Origin: JAHJQQ01 sp963737555
GTDB taxonomy: Bacteria > Pseudomonadota > Gammaproteobacteria > Thiohalobacterales > Thiohalobacteraceae
NCBI GenBank assembly: GCA_963737555.1
Contig: CAVTTB010000005.1
Location: 186,001-250,000 of the forward strand
Reading direction: 5' to 3'
DNA length: 64,000 nt
Shown here: positions 42,511 to 52,571 of the stretch, in pieces
Position numbering within the stretch: the stretch's first letter is position 1
Layout: the number at the start of each line of letters is the position of its first letter
Program-made: the position numbers and the translations under genes
Notes under the pieces: generated by a model
Told to the model about the DNA's origin: nothing
The model's input: the letters and a program-made list of their open reading frames with translations, nothing else
The model's database searches: none

Positions 42511-43249
42511 TTTCTATGAGTTATTCAGCACCTGGGAACAGCGCCCGTATCTGCTGCGCTTCAAGAACTACCGTCCGATCACCGGCACGGCGGATGTCAT
42601 GTACCAGAACATCACGCTGATCCCGCTGGTGTCGCCCGACGGCAGCATCAACCATATCGGCGTGATCCTCTACGACGTCACCGACATCGCCATCGGCAAG
42701 CGCGCGCTGGAGGCGGCCAACGCCAGTCTGGCGCAATTGTCGCGCACCGACCGGCTCACCGGCCTGAACAACCGCGGCTACTGGGAAGAGTGCCTGAAGT
42801 CGCGGAATTCGCGCGCTATCCAGCGCAGCAAGCACACCAGCACGCTGATCATGTTCGACATCGATCACTTCAAGAAGGTCAACGACACCTACGGCCATCA
42901 GGCCGGCGACGAGGTGATCCGCGCCACCTCGCGCACCCTGCGCAGCCGCATCCGCACCACCGACATCGCCGGCCGCTACGGCGGCGAGGAGTTCGGCGTG
43001 ATCCTGATCGACACCAACGCCGAGCAGAGCCTGTATCTGGCCGAGCGGATGCGCAAGAAAATCGAGGCGCTGACCGTGAAGTTCGAGCCAGTCGAGATCC
43101 GCTACACCATCAGCCTCGGCATCGCGCAGGCCAACGACGACATGACCGATCACGCGCAATGGCTGCAGAACTCCGATCTGGCGCTCTACGAAGCCAAGCA
43201 CGGCGGGCGTAATCAGTCGGTGGTGTTCGAGCCGGAAGCCGCCAGATAG
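42509..43249 (+). pseudogene. 5'-truncated duplicate of the diguanylate cyclase
   Basis: From about 42527 the frame reads STWEQRPYLLRFKNYRPITG and stays homologous to the upstream cyclase to the end, including RYGGEEFGVIL. The first 80 or so residues (most of the PAS domain) are missing, and the frame has no start codon before ATG 42599 and no ribosome site. Many codons differ silently from the first copy, so the duplication is not recent, and the GGDEF domain has stayed intact. A GGDEF-only protein from 42599 is possible. Confidence 0.7.
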
Positions 43250-43304
43250 CTGCCCGCTACCGCGCCGAGCAGTCCAGCGCTGCGCGTCAGCATTATTAAT
43301 TACT

Positions 43305-43398
43305 GTTAAACAATGGCTTATATCGCTTGATCCGGATCAATTACCGGAATATTCGAAACCGCTAATGTGTCAGCCATCCGACACATTCATTGTTTAAC
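43305..43398. promoter_or_regulatory. Nested inverted repeats upstream of the small membrane gene
   Basis: GTTAAACAATG (43305-43315) and CATTGTTTAAC (43388-43398) are perfect inverted partners; inside them AATGTGTC and GACACATT form a second perfect stem (about 43363-43386). The FNR-type site lies within the outer pair. They probably shape transcription or mRNA of the following gene. Confidence 0.55.
43327..43340. promoter_or_regulatory. FNR/Anr-type binding site
   Basis: TTGATCCGGATCAA is a perfect match to the TTGAT-N4-ATCAA consensus of FNR-family oxygen sensors, 70 bases upstream of the ATG at 43410. Confidence 0.75.
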
Positions 43399-43409
43399 AG
43401 GAGCGCACC

Positions 43410-43661
43410 ATGTCTGCCACTCAGTCCCAGAATTCCCGTCTGCACAACCTGCTGGTCACCAACATGGCCCTCGGCGTGGCGGTCTTCGCCGTTGCCGTGT
43501 ATTTCATGATCACCGGGGAATACGCCAATCTCCCCATGCGGCAGTCGACTGAAGCCCTGCTGAACAAGTTCGCCATCGGCGGCCTGCTCTACAGCGCGGT
43601 GGCCTGGTATATCGACCAGTTCGCCCGGCCGATCTTCAGCAAGACCGGCGTCAACGCCTAA
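43410..43661 (+). CDS. Small two-helix membrane protein, probably FNR-controlled
   Basis: 83 residues. Two hydrophobic helices (LLVTNMALGVAVFAVAVYFM and FAIGGLLYSAVAWYIDQFA) joined by a short polar loop (GEYANLPMRQSTEALLNK). CAGGAG lies at a good distance before ATG 43410. I do not recognise the family; its size and perfect FNR site suggest an accessory protein of a low-oxygen respiratory complex, which is inference. Confidence 0.7.
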   Translation: MSATQSQNSRLHNLLVTNMALGVAVFAVAVYFMITGEYANLPMRQSTEALLNKFAIGGLLYSAVAWYIDQFARPIFSKTGVNA

Positions 43662-43718
43662 GGAGCAAGCGCCTCGCCAACCCGTCAAAGGTTCCCTCGC
43701 AATGAACGGTTGAAAAAT

Positions 43719-43773
43719 GTAGCCCGGATGTAATCCGGGTGGACGGCCAATTCCCGGATTACATCCGGGCTAC
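43719..43773. repeat. GTAGCCCGGAT inverted repeat between convergent genes
   Basis: GTAGCCCGGATGTAATCC followed by GGG and, after 13 bases, its perfect reverse complement ending in CATCCGGGCTAC: a 21-base perfect stem. It lies between two convergent genes and could act as a two-way terminator. Confidence 0.8.
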
Positions 43774-43831
43774 ATAGATCTTTACTCGCGCCGTATTCGC
43801 CCTGACGACACCTCAGGGTCCTGAAATGCGC

Positions 43832-44245
43832 CTAAACAAACCGCGCTTCGCGCACCACCGGACAGCCGGTCTCCTGCCATTTCATGATGCCACCGGCCAG
43901 GCTGTAGACGTCCTTGAAACCCATCATCTGCAAGGTCAGCGCCGCCAACGCGGAACGGCCGCCGGTCGCGCAATACAACACCACCGGTTTTTCTCGCGCG
44001 GTATACAAGATTTCATCGTGTTTCGGATAATTGATATCCGCGGCCGCTTCGAGAATGCCGCGCGGCACCAGGTGGGCGTTCTGAATATGGCCCTGCTCGT
44101 GCTCGCTGGATTCGCGCACATCGACCAGCAGCACACCCGGCACCTCTGACAGCATCTGCTGTAGTTCGTCCGGCGCCACTTCTTTAACGCGCGCACGCGC
44201 GGCATTCACGAAATCCATCAGCGATAAAGGTTTGGTTTCAGTCAT
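43832..44245 (-). CDS. Rhodanese-like sulfurtransferase
   Basis: 137 residues from ATG 44245. A single rhodanese domain with the entry block VLLVDVRESSEHEQGHIQNA and the active-site loop YCATGGRSA carrying the persulfide cysteine. No signal peptide, so cytoplasmic. Rhodaneses pass sulfane sulfur to acceptors such as cyanide or protein thiols. GAGG precedes the start. Confidence 0.9.
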   Translation of the reverse strand: MTETKPLSLMDFVNAARARVKEVAPDELQQMLSEVPGVLLVDVRESSEHEQGHIQNAHLVPRGILEAAADINYPKHDEILYTAREKPVVLYCATGGRSALAALTLQMMGFKDVYSLAGGIMKWQETGCPVVREARFV

Positions 44246-44433
44246 GGGTAATACCTCGATGTAAACTATCGCAGTACTGCACCGGTATCGCACGGATCAC
44301 CGTGACGGAGCGAGATCTGACCATGGGATATCCGCCAACGCGGCGTCGTGTCACCAGGTCATCCGCAATCGTCACCGCCGCGTCCGTCGTCAGCCGGCAA
44401 TTACGCACGTGCACGCACGGAATGATGCCGACC

Positions 44434-45509
44434 ATGAATGGACTGTTCCTGCATTGCCGCCCCGGCTTCGAATCCGAATGTGCGGCCGAAATCCAAGCCG
44501 GCGCGGCCGAACTCGGCATCAGCGGCTATTGCAAAGCCAAGCCGGCGGCGGCCTATGTCGTGTTCGTCACCGGCAGCGATGACGAGGCTATCCAGCTGCA
44601 CCAGGAGCTGCCGTTCGCGCAACTCATCTTCACCCGCCAATGGTTCCGCCTGCTCGCACTCGCCAAGGATCTGCGCATCGATGATCGCATCAGCGGCCTG
44701 CTTGAGGCGTGTGCCGGCATTGCGGTGGCGAATGAGGTGTTCCTGGAAACCACCGACACCAACGAAGGCAAAGAGCTCCAGGCACTGTGCCGAAGTCTTG
44801 CGCGGCCGTTGCAGAGCGCGCTCGCCGGCGCGAAGTTACTCAGCGATGACGCGCACGCACCGCGTCTGCATGTCTGCTTCATGGCGACCACGGCGGCCTA
44901 TATTGGTGTAGCCGATCGCAGCAACAGCAGTCCCTATCTGATGGGCATACCGCGTTTGCGCTTTCCTTCCAGCGCGCCCAGTCGTTCCACACTCAAACTC
45001 GAAGAGGCCTTTCTGACCTTTCTCGACGCCGATGAGCGTGACCGCATGTTACGTCCGGGCATGCACGCCGTGGATCTGGGCGCGGCGCCCGGCGGCTGGA
45101 GCTGGCAACTGGTACAGGCGCGGCCTGCACGTCATCGCCGTCGACAATGGCGCCATGGCGCCTGCCTTACTGGACAGCGGATTGCTGGTGCATCATCGAG
45201 AAGATGGTTTTCGCTATCGTCCCGAAGAGCCGGTCGATTGGATGGTCTGCGACATCGTCGAACAACCCGCCCGCATCGCCGAGCTCGCCGCGCGCTGGTT
45301 GAGCGAAGGCGATTGCCGTTACACGGTATTCAATCTGAAGCTGCCGATGAAGAAACGCTATCCGGAAGTCATGCAGTGTCTGGCCGTGGTACGCGAACGT
45401 CTAGAGGCCACCGGCCAACCGTATCGGCTCGCCTGCAAGCAGTTGTATCACGACCGTGAAGAGGTGACGGTGTTTGCGGCGTGGGAGACTGAACGCAGCG
45501 CCGTGGTAA
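44434..45509 (+). CDS. rlmM: 23S rRNA 2'-O-ribose methyltransferase RlmM, frameshifted
   Basis: RlmM methylates C2498 of 23S rRNA. The N-terminal THUMP-like half starts NGLFLHCRPGFESECAAE, and the Rossmann half has SAM motif I VDLGAAPGGWSWQLV, followed after a frame change by RGLHVIAVDNGAMA, WMVCDIVEQP, NLKLPMKKRY and LYHDREEVTVFAAW. One extra G near 45118 explains the first shift. The second frame then runs without stop into the next gene, so another change near 45480 is likely; stops in the other frames are at 45490-45492 and 45507-45509, hence an uncertain end. Probably sequence errors. Confidence 0.82.
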
Positions 45510-45545
45510 ACTGCCGCCCTTCGCGCCACCAGAATATCCACGACC

Positions 45546-46481
45546 ATGACCACCGCCCTGTCACTGCGCAATCTGCAAAAGACCTATGCCAACGGGTTTA
45601 CGGCCCTCAAGGGCATCGACCTGGATGTGGAGCAGGGCGATTTCTTCGCCTTGCTCGGTCCCAATGGCGCGGGCAAATCCACGGCCATCGGCATCATCAC
45701 CTCGCTGGTCAACAAGACCGCGGGCAAGGTCGAGGTCTTCGGCCATGATCTCGATACCGATCTGGCGGCGGCCAAGGGTTGCCTCGGCCTGGTGCCACAG
45801 GAATTCAATTTCAACGTGTTCGAGCCGGTGGTTGAAATCGTCGTCAACCAGGCCGGCTTTTACGGCATCCCGCGCGACAAGGCCGTCGAGCGTGCGGAAT
45901 ATTATCTGAAGCAGTTGGGCCTCTGGGACAAGCGCCACAGCATCGCGCGCAGTCTCTCCGGCGGCATGAAGCGCCGCCTGATGATCGCGCGCGCGCTGGT
46001 GCACCAACCGCGACTACTCATCCTCGATGAACCCACCGCCGGCGTCGACATCGAAATCCGCCGTTCCATGTGGGAGTTCCTGCGCCGCATCAATGCCGAG
46101 GGCACCACGATCATCCTCACCACGCATTATCTGGAAGAGGCCGAGAGCATGTGCCGCAACATCGCCATCATCGACGCCGGCCGGATCATCGAAAACACCA
46201 GCATGAGGCAGCTGATCAACACGCTGCACATCGAAACCTTCGTGCTCGATCTGAAGTCGCCGCAGGCCTGTTGCCCCTCGATCCCGGGTTATACGCTGCG
46301 CTTTCTGGATGAACTCACGCTGGAAGCCGATATCTCCAAGGACTGCAGCATCAACCAGCTGTTCACCGCGCTGAGCGCGCAGGGCATCGAAGTGCTGAGC
46401 ATGCGCAACAAGTCCAACCGCCTGGAGCAGTTGTTCATGCACCTGGTCGACAGCAATATCGAGCGGCAGGCGACGGCATGA
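45546..46481 (+). CDS. ABC transporter ATPase (YadG-like)
   Basis: 311 residues. Walker A LLGPNGAGKSTA, signature LSGGMKRRLMIARAL, Walker B LLILDEPTAGVD and the switch histidine in ILTTHYLEEAE. It overlaps the permease gene by four bases (ATGA). With that permease it forms an ABC-2 type exporter like E. coli YadGH; the substrate is unknown. Confidence 0.92.
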   Translation: MTTALSLRNLQKTYANGFTALKGIDLDVEQGDFFALLGPNGAGKSTAIGIITSLVNKTAGKVEVFGHDLDTDLAAAKGCLGLVPQEFNFNVFEPVVEIVVNQAGFYGIPRDKAVERAEYYLKQLGLWDKRHSIARSLSGGMKRRLMIARALVHQPRLLILDEPTAGVDIEIRRSMWEFLRRINAEGTTIILTTHYLEEAESMCRNIAIIDAGRIIENTSMRQLINTLHIETFVLDLKSPQACCPSIPGYTLRFLDELTLEADISKDCSINQLFTALSAQGIEVLSMRNKSNRLEQLFMHLVDSNIERQATA

Positions 46482-47251
46482 CCCCACGACAGAAATACAT
46501 CGCCTTCAAGACCATCCTCATCCGTGAGATCCTGCGTTTCACGCGCATCTGGATTCAGACCGTGTTGCCGCCGGTCATCACCACGGCGCTGTACTTCGTC
46601 ATCTTCGGCAGCCTGATCGGCTCGCAGATCGGCGACATGGATGGTTTCCGCTACATGGACTACATCGTACCGGGCCTGATCATGATGGCGATCATCACCA
46701 ATTCCTATGCGAATGTCGTGTCGTCGTTCTACGGCTCCAAGTTTCAGCACAACATCGAAGAGATGCTGGTGTCGCCGGTGCCGAACTATCTCATCATCAG
46801 CGGCTTCATCGCCGGGGGCGTGGCGCGCGGCATTACCGTCGGCATCGCCGTGACCATCACCTCGTTGTTCTTCTCCGATCTGCGGATTTACGACTTCTGG
46901 ATTGCCGGCAGCGTGGTCATACTGACGTCGGTCTTGTTTTCACTCGCGGGGCTGATCAACGCCATTTACGCCAAAAGCTTCGACGACATCACCATCGTTC
47001 CGACCTTCGTGCTGACGCCACTGACCTATCTCGGCGGCATTTTCTACAGCATCGACATGCTGCCCGCGTTCTGGCAGAAGGTTTCACTGATCAATCCGAT
47101 CCTGTACATGATCAACGCCTTTCGCTACGGCATCCTCGGCGTGAGCGACATCAACCTGTGGTCGTCCTACGCCATCATCCTCGGCTTCATCGTCGTGTTG
47201 TTCGGCTTCAGCCTGCGCCTGCTCAACAAGGGCCATGGGATCAGGACCTGA
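46478..47251 (+). CDS. ABC-2 type permease (YadH-like)
   Basis: 257 residues with about six membrane helices (for example VLPPVITTALYFVIFGSLIG, IVPGLIMMAIITNSYANVV). The family blocks PNYLIISGFIAGGVARG and LTPLTYLGGIFYSIDMLP are clear. Partner of the ATPase encoded just upstream. Confidence 0.92.
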   Translation: MTPRQKYIAFKTILIREILRFTRIWIQTVLPPVITTALYFVIFGSLIGSQIGDMDGFRYMDYIVPGLIMMAIITNSYANVVSSFYGSKFQHNIEEMLVSPVPNYLIISGFIAGGVARGITVGIAVTITSLFFSDLRIYDFWIAGSVVILTSVLFSLAGLINAIYAKSFDDITIVPTFVLTPLTYLGGIFYSIDMLPAFWQKVSLINPILYMINAFRYGILGVSDINLWSSYAIILGFIVVLFGFSLRLLNKGHGIRT

Positions 47252-47293
47252 ACCTTCCACCCACCCTATGACGACTCCTGCCTTGGCCAGCGA

Positions 47294-48404
47294 ATGAAAA
47301 CACCCTGGAAGCCCTCGACCAGCCCCCGACTGACGACGAACAATTTCGATCTGCTGCGCCTGCTGTTCGCGGCGACGGTCTGTCTGGTTCACGCGCACAC
47401 ACTCTCCGGTTATCAGAGTCTGCGCTGGATACCGGCGCTGCTCTCCAGTGAAATTGCCGTTCAGGCTTTTTTCGTCGTCAGCGGTTTTTTGATTTTCATG
47501 AGCTACGAACGCTCTTCGTCACTCGCCTCTTATACAAGCAAGCGCATACGGCGTATTTACCCGGCCTATTTCACCATCATCATGCTGTGTGCCGCGAGCC
47601 TATGGATTGTCAGCTCGCTGGGACTCAACGATTATTTTTCGCTCGGCTGGCTGAAATACGTCACCGCCAATCTGCTGTTCATGAATTTCGTCCAGCAAAA
47701 TCTGCCCGGCGTGTTCGAGGGTCACCGGCTGAATGCCGTCAATGGCGCGCTCTGGACCTTGAAGATCGAGGTCATGTTCTATATCTCGGTGCCCATCTTC
47801 GTCTACTTTATTCAGACGCCTTGGACACCTGCCTGTCATCCTGGCCACCTATCTCTTGTCGTTGCTCTACGCGGCCTTGCTGACAGGGCAAGCGGAACGC
47901 ACCGGATCGGGGCTCTACCTGGAACTGGCACGCCAGCTGCCTGGGCAGCTCGTGTATTTTATGGCCGGCGCATTTCTTTATTATTTCCTGCCGCTGTTCG
48001 AACGACGCATCGCCTATTTCGTCGCTTTTGCCAGCCTGATTTTTCTGCTGCGCGCGCACCTTCCGTTGACCGCGCTCGAACCTTTTGCGCTGGCCAGCCT
48101 GGTGGTGTTCTTCGGCCTCTACGGATACGTGGGGAACTTCAGCCGATACGGCGACTTCTCATACGGCGTCTACATCATTCACTTCCCGGTCATCCAGCTG
48201 TTCCTGCACTACGGGATTTTCAAGACACAGCCCGGTGCCTATTTAACGCTGGTGGTCATCACGACCCTGCTGGGCGCGATGCTGATGTGGCATGTGGTCG
48301 AGAAGCGCTTCTTACTGCGCAACAATCACTATGTCGCCGGCACTACATCGCCAGCAGGCAACAAACTTAGCTCAACGGCTCGACCACCAGACCCGTCGGC
48401 TTGA
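47294..48404 (+). CDS. Acyltransferase-3 family membrane protein, one frame change
   Basis: A multi-helix O-acyltransferase. N-terminal block NNFDLLRLLFAATVCLVHAH with the family's Arg and His, then FFVVSGFLIFMSYERS and KRIRRIYPAYF. The frame shifts near 47820-47826 (one extra base) and continues as LPVILATYLLSLLYAALLTG through further helices to YGVYIIHFPVIQLFLHYGIF. Such proteins acylate cell-surface sugars. It ends inside the 3' end of rnd on the other strand (38-base overlap). A sequence error is likely because both halves are well conserved. Confidence 0.82.
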
Positions 48405-49539
48405 TCTGCAGCCGGCAGCGACCTTCCAGCACATCCAGCAATTCCTCACCGGCGATGCCGCGCCGCCAGCCGCGCAGCAGCGGCGAGTGCGCGCGTTCAC
48501 CGCGCACCAAGTCCTGCAGATCTTTACGCGAGGCGATGCTGGTGGGATTCAAGTCCTGACGCGCGGCGAGCTGGCGCAGCACACCGAGAAGCACATCGAC
48601 GGCGGCTTCCTGATCTTCGGTCAGCGTCGTGGGGCGTTCGTAATCGGGCAAGGGTTCCGGCTCACGCTGCCGCGCGGCCTCCAGCAACGCGATCAGTTGT
48701 TCGCCGTAGCGATCGACCACCGGCGCCTGCAAGCCACGGATGCGACGCAGATCGTCAACGGATGACGCCTTGATGCGCGCCAAGGTCATCAAGGCATCGT
48801 CATCCAGCACCCATTTGCGCGGCCGATTTTCCTGTTGCGCACGCTGCTCGCGCCACGCGGCCAGCGCCTGCGCGCAGGCCAGCGCCGGGCCGCGAAATTT
48901 CTGTAACCCGCGCAGCCGCTTCCAGGCATGTTCGGGAGGATTCTCATAGGTCGCCGGATCGGTGAGCACGGCGAAATCTTCGGCCAACCACTCAAGCCGG
49001 CCGCGCTGATTTAATTCATCGCGCATTTTCGGAAACAAGTCGGCGAGGTGACGCACGTCGGCGGCGGCATAATCGAGTTGCGAGTTGGTGAGCGGGCGTC
49101 GCGACCAGTCGGTGCGCGTCTCGGACTTGTCGATGTCGATACCCAAACGTTCTTTCACCAACGTGGCATAACCCATCTGCTCCGAATATCCCAGCAGCGG
49201 CGCCGCCACTTGGGTATCGAACAACGGCGCGGGCAACATGCGGTGACTGTGCCAGAACATTTCCATATCCTGGCGCGCGGCGTGGAATATCTTGAGTATG
49301 TTCGGATTGGCGAACAGGGCGATCAACGGATCGAGACTGGTGACCTTCAGCGGATCGATGCAGGCGACTTCACTCGCCGAGGCGATCTGCACCAGGCACA
49401 ACTGCGGGTAGTAGGTCTTCTCGCGCAGAAATTCCGTATCGACCGTCAACCACTCGGCCTGGGCCAGACGTGCGCAGACTTCGCGCAATTGCTCGTCGCG
49501 TTCGACGAACAGATAAGATTCGGATAGGCTCATGATCAT
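48367..49539 (-). CDS. rnd: Ribonuclease D
   Basis: 390 residues. DEDD-type 3'-5' exonuclease with its acidic residues in VDTEFLREKTYYPQLCL, FHAARQDMEMF and LDYAAADVRHL, followed by HRDC domains (PRKWVLDDDALMTLARIK). It trims the 3' ends of tRNA and other small RNAs. ATG 49539 or 49533 are possible starts; neither has a strong ribosome site. Confidence 0.95.
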   Translation of the reverse strand: MIMSLSESYLFVERDEQLREVCARLAQAEWLTVDTEFLREKTYYPQLCLVQIASASEVACIDPLKVTSLDPLIALFANPNILKIFHAARQDMEMFWHSHRMLPAPLFDTQVAAPLLGYSEQMGYATLVKERLGIDIDKSETRTDWSRRPLTNSQLDYAAADVRHLADLFPKMRDELNQRGRLEWLAEDFAVLTDPATYENPPEHAWKRLRGLQKFRGPALACAQALAAWREQRAQQENRPRKWVLDDDALMTLARIKASSVDDLRRIRGLQAPVVDRYGEQLIALLEAARQREPEPLPDYERPTTLTEDQEAAVDVLLGVLRQLAARQDLNPTSIASRKDLQDLVRGERAHSPLLRGWRRGIAGEELLDVLEGRCRLQIKPTGLVVEPLS

Positions 49540-49569
49540 TCAACGTGGGTGGCTGGAGGCCCGCGCATT

Positions 49570-49854
49570 ATGCCCCGAATTATGACAGAAGCACCGCTCG
49601 CCTCGCCTTGTGTGCGCAACTGCTGCCTGGATGATCAGGATATCTGCCTGGGCTGCCAGCGTTCGGTCGAGGAGATTATTGCCTGGGGTCCGGCCAGCAA
49701 CGCTGAACGGCGGGCGATTCTGGAACGGGCGGCGGTGCGGGCGCAGGCGCGGCAGGCAGCGCTATCCGAGCACTCTTTCGCGACACATAATCCTGCAACA
49801 GCGGCCACCGTGGCCGCCCTCGCAACGACCGATTACTCGTGTCCCGTCAGCTGA
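49570..49854 (+). CDS. DUF1289 cysteine-rich protein
   Basis: About 94 residues. The conserved part is SPCVRNCCLDDQDICLGCQR with four or more cysteines (probably metal-binding), then EEIIAWGPASNAERRAILER, which defines DUF1289. The C-terminal 30 residues are not conserved-looking. ATG 49570 has GGAGG ten bases upstream; ATG 49582 is also possible. Convergent overlap of 22 bases with the next gene. Confidence 0.8.
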   Translation: MPRIMTEAPLASPCVRNCCLDDQDICLGCQRSVEEIIAWGPASNAERRAILERAAVRAQARQAALSEHSFATHNPATAATVAALATTDYSCPVS

Positions 49855-50246
49855 TTAACCATGTCCGGGTCCATGTCGAGGCCGACCGACCAGCCGGGAT
49901 TGATGGCCACGCCGTAACCGCTGCCGACGCGCTCTAGAATCCACGACAGTTCGGCCAGAATCCCGCCCGAAAAGTTGGCGTAATCTTCGAGGAACGGCTT
50001 GGCGCGCTCGGGACTGGTGAACAGCACCAGCACCTGCACGCCATCCTCGGACTCCAGGGTCAGCGGCACCGCCTTGTCATCTTTCTGAAAGCCCTTGATG
50101 GCATGCTTTTCATCCTGCACCGGCATGAACAACTGCGCGGTCAGCAGATACTGCATGAAATCATCACCGGGAATACTGCCCTCCTGGGCGGCGACGAGTT
50201 GCTGTTCCAGGTGGTTGCGCGGGTCGAAGGGTTCGTCGAAGCTCAT
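49833..50246 (-). CDS. SseB-family protein
   Basis: 137 residues with the SseB domain pattern: LEQQLVAAQEGSIPGDDFMQ, FMPVQDE, VLVLFTSPERAKPFL and a C-terminal AINPGWSVGLDMDPDMV. Function of the family is not established. ATG 50246 is the natural start. Confidence 0.8.
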   Translation of the reverse strand: MSFDEPFDPRNHLEQQLVAAQEGSIPGDDFMQYLLTAQLFMPVQDEKHAIKGFQKDDKAVPLTLESEDGVQVLVLFTSPERAKPFLEDYANFSGGILAELSWILERVGSGYGVAINPGWSVGLDMDPDMVNQLTGHE

Positions 50247-50251
50247 AGTCG

Positions 50252-50285
50252 GTCCAGGTTTAGTCCAGGTTTAAGTCCAGGTTTA
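50252..50285. repeat. Three tandem copies of GTCCAGGTTTA
   Basis: Copies at 50252-50262, 50263-50273 and 50275-50285, the last after one extra A. They lie just upstream of the SseB-like gene start on its 5' side and upstream of the ABC-F gene. Confidence 0.85.
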
Positions 50286-50375
50286 ATATGGGCGCCAAGG
50301 CTGGGGCATTTTCCGCCTGAATGCAAACCCCCGATTTCTACTGATATTGACCGTGCGCTGGTACACTGCGCGCCC

Positions 50376-52275
50376 ATGCTAGAACTCCGTGATGTCAGTC
50401 TACGGCGCGGCCCGCGCCTGCTGTTCGCCAACGCCGATCTGACCCTGCACAGCGGTCAGCGCGTCGGCGTGACCGGCGCCAACGGCACCGGCAAGTCCAG
50501 CCTGTTCGCGCTGCTGCGCGGCGAGTTGCACGCCGATACCGGCGACTGCCGCCTGCCGCCCAATTGGACCATCGCCCAGGTCGCGCAGGAAACCCCGGCG
50601 CTGGACATCCCGGCGCTCGATTATGTGCTGCGCGGCGATGCGGAGCTGGAACGTCTGCAAGCACAACTGCGCGACGCCGAAACTGCCCACGACGGCCATC
50701 TACTCGCGCAACTGCATGCCCAGCTCGAGGCCATCGACGGCTACAGCGCGCCGAGCCGCGCCGCGCGGCTGATGCACGGCCTCGGCTTCAAGGCCGATCA
50801 GGAACGTTTACCGGTCGCGCAATTTTCCGGCGGCTGGCGCATGCGCCTGAATCTGGCCCAGGCCTTGATGTGCCGCTCCGATCTGTTGCTGCTCGATGAG
50901 CCGACCAACCATCTCGACCTCGACGCCGTGCTGTGGCTGGAAGAATGGCTGCAACGCTATCCGGGCATGCTGCTGCTGATCTCGCACGACCGCGAGTTTC
51001 TCGACCGCACCGTGCAGCACATCCTGCACATCGAACGCGAACAGGTGCGCCTGTATGCCGGCAATTATTCCGAGTTCGAGAACCGCCGCGCCGAGTTGCT
51101 CGCCCAACAACAGTCCGCCTTCGAACGCCAGCAGCGCGAGATCGCGCACATTCAACACTTCATCGACCGCTTCAAGGCCAAGGCCAGCAAGGCCAAACAG
51201 GCGCAGAGCCGCATCAAGGCGCTCGGCCGGCTGGAGCGCATCGCCGCCGCGCACGCCGACTCGCCGTTTCATTTTGAATTTCCCGCACCGGCGAAGCTGC
51301 CGCATCCGCTGCTGCAATTGGAAAAGATTTCTGCCGGCTATGCCGACACGACCATTCTCTCGAATGTAGAACTGAGTCTCGCACCCGGCGACCGGCTCGG
51401 CCTGCTCGGGCCGAACGGCGCGGGCAAGTCCACACTCATCAAACTGCTCGCCGGTGTCATCGAACCGCAGAGCGGCAAACGTCTGCCCGCGCCGGATCTG
51501 GATATCGGCTATTTCGCCCAGCATCAGCTCGAACAATTGCACGCGCAATCGAGCCCGCTGCTGCATCTGCAACGCCTGGCGCCGCGCGCCAGCGAACAGA
51601 GCCTGCGCGATTTTCTCGGCGGCTTCGGCTTTGCCGGCGCGCGCGCCGAATCCGCGGTCGCACCGTTCTCCGGCGGCGAGAAGGCGCGTCTGGTGTTGGC
51701 CATGCTGGTGTATCAGGCGCCGAACCTGTTGCTGCTCGACGAACCGACCAATCACCTCGATCTGGAAATGCGCCTCGCGCTGGAACTCGCGTTGCAGGAT
51801 TATCCCGGCGCCGTCGTGCTGGTCTCGCATGACCGGCATCTGCTGCGCACCGTGACCGACAGCTTTCTGCTTGTCGCCGGCGGCCAGGCGCTACCCTTCG
51901 ATGGCGACCTCGACGATTACCGCCGCTGGCTGGAACAGCGTGAGCGCGAATCCGAAACCGGCGATGACGACCGACGACAAGGCGCACAGCGCCACCGCGC
52001 GCCGCGACCGCAAACGTCAGGAGGCCGAACAGCGCCAACGCCTGCAACCGCTGCGCAATGAACTGCGTAAACTCGATACGCAGCTCGATAAATTGCACGC
52101 ACGGCAAACGGAACTGGCTACCGCACTCGGTGACAGCGGCGTGTATGAAGCGGCGCAGAAAGAGCGCTTACAGAAACTGCTGCTGGACAAGGCCGAACTC
52201 GACAAGCAACTCGCGACGACCGAGGAACGCTGGCTGGAGATCAGCGAGGAAATCGAACAAGCGGCTGAGGGCTGA
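50376..52275 (+). CDS. ABC-F family ATPase (YheS-like), one frame change near the end
   Basis: Two ATPase domains without membrane helices: Walker A GANGTGKSSL and GPNGAGKSTL, signatures FSGGWRMRLNLAQAL and FSGGEKARLVLAML, Walker B LLLLDEPTNHLDLD in both, with the Arm/linker (HFIDRFKAKASKAKQAQSR) between. ABC-F proteins act on the ribosome. One extra base near 51973 shifts the frame; after it the charged coiled-coil tail (RRDRKRQEAEQRQRLQPL) typical of YheS follows to a stop at 52275, giving about 633 residues. Confidence 0.9.
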
Positions 52276-52410
52276 TCTGCAGCCGTCCAATCCAGCTCAG
52301 CAATTACATTAGCTCGCCCACCAGAATGGGTTGAGCAGAATTTAATCTCTCCGTCCAGAATGGCACTTTCTTAATCGGCTCCATGCCAAAATATTTATGT
52401 CGCCAAGATA

Positions 52411-52521
52411 TTTCCGAACCGCAAAGGCGCTAAGACGCCAGGGAAAGTTATTGAAAAGCGTAACAGTGGATTTGTTCTTTCATTCGTCATGCCTTTGCGC
52501 CTCTGCGCCTTGGCGGTTCAC
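52411..52521. repeat. Dispersed GCCAAG-rich inverted repeat, copy 3
   Basis: GAACCGCAAAGGCGCTAAGA near 52412 faces CGCCTTGGCGGTTCA ending near 52520. Same family as at 9.2 and 19.9 kb but more degenerate. The rest of the 52276-52571 gap shows no gene. Confidence 0.75.
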
Positions 52522-52571
52522 AAAAGCATTCCTGATTTAAGTAAGCGCCATTCACTTCCGTCTCCTTTCCC

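Noticed and set aside
42509..43249. A second functional full diguanylate cyclase
   Set aside because: The PAS half and any start codon with ribosome site are missing, so it is listed as a truncated copy.
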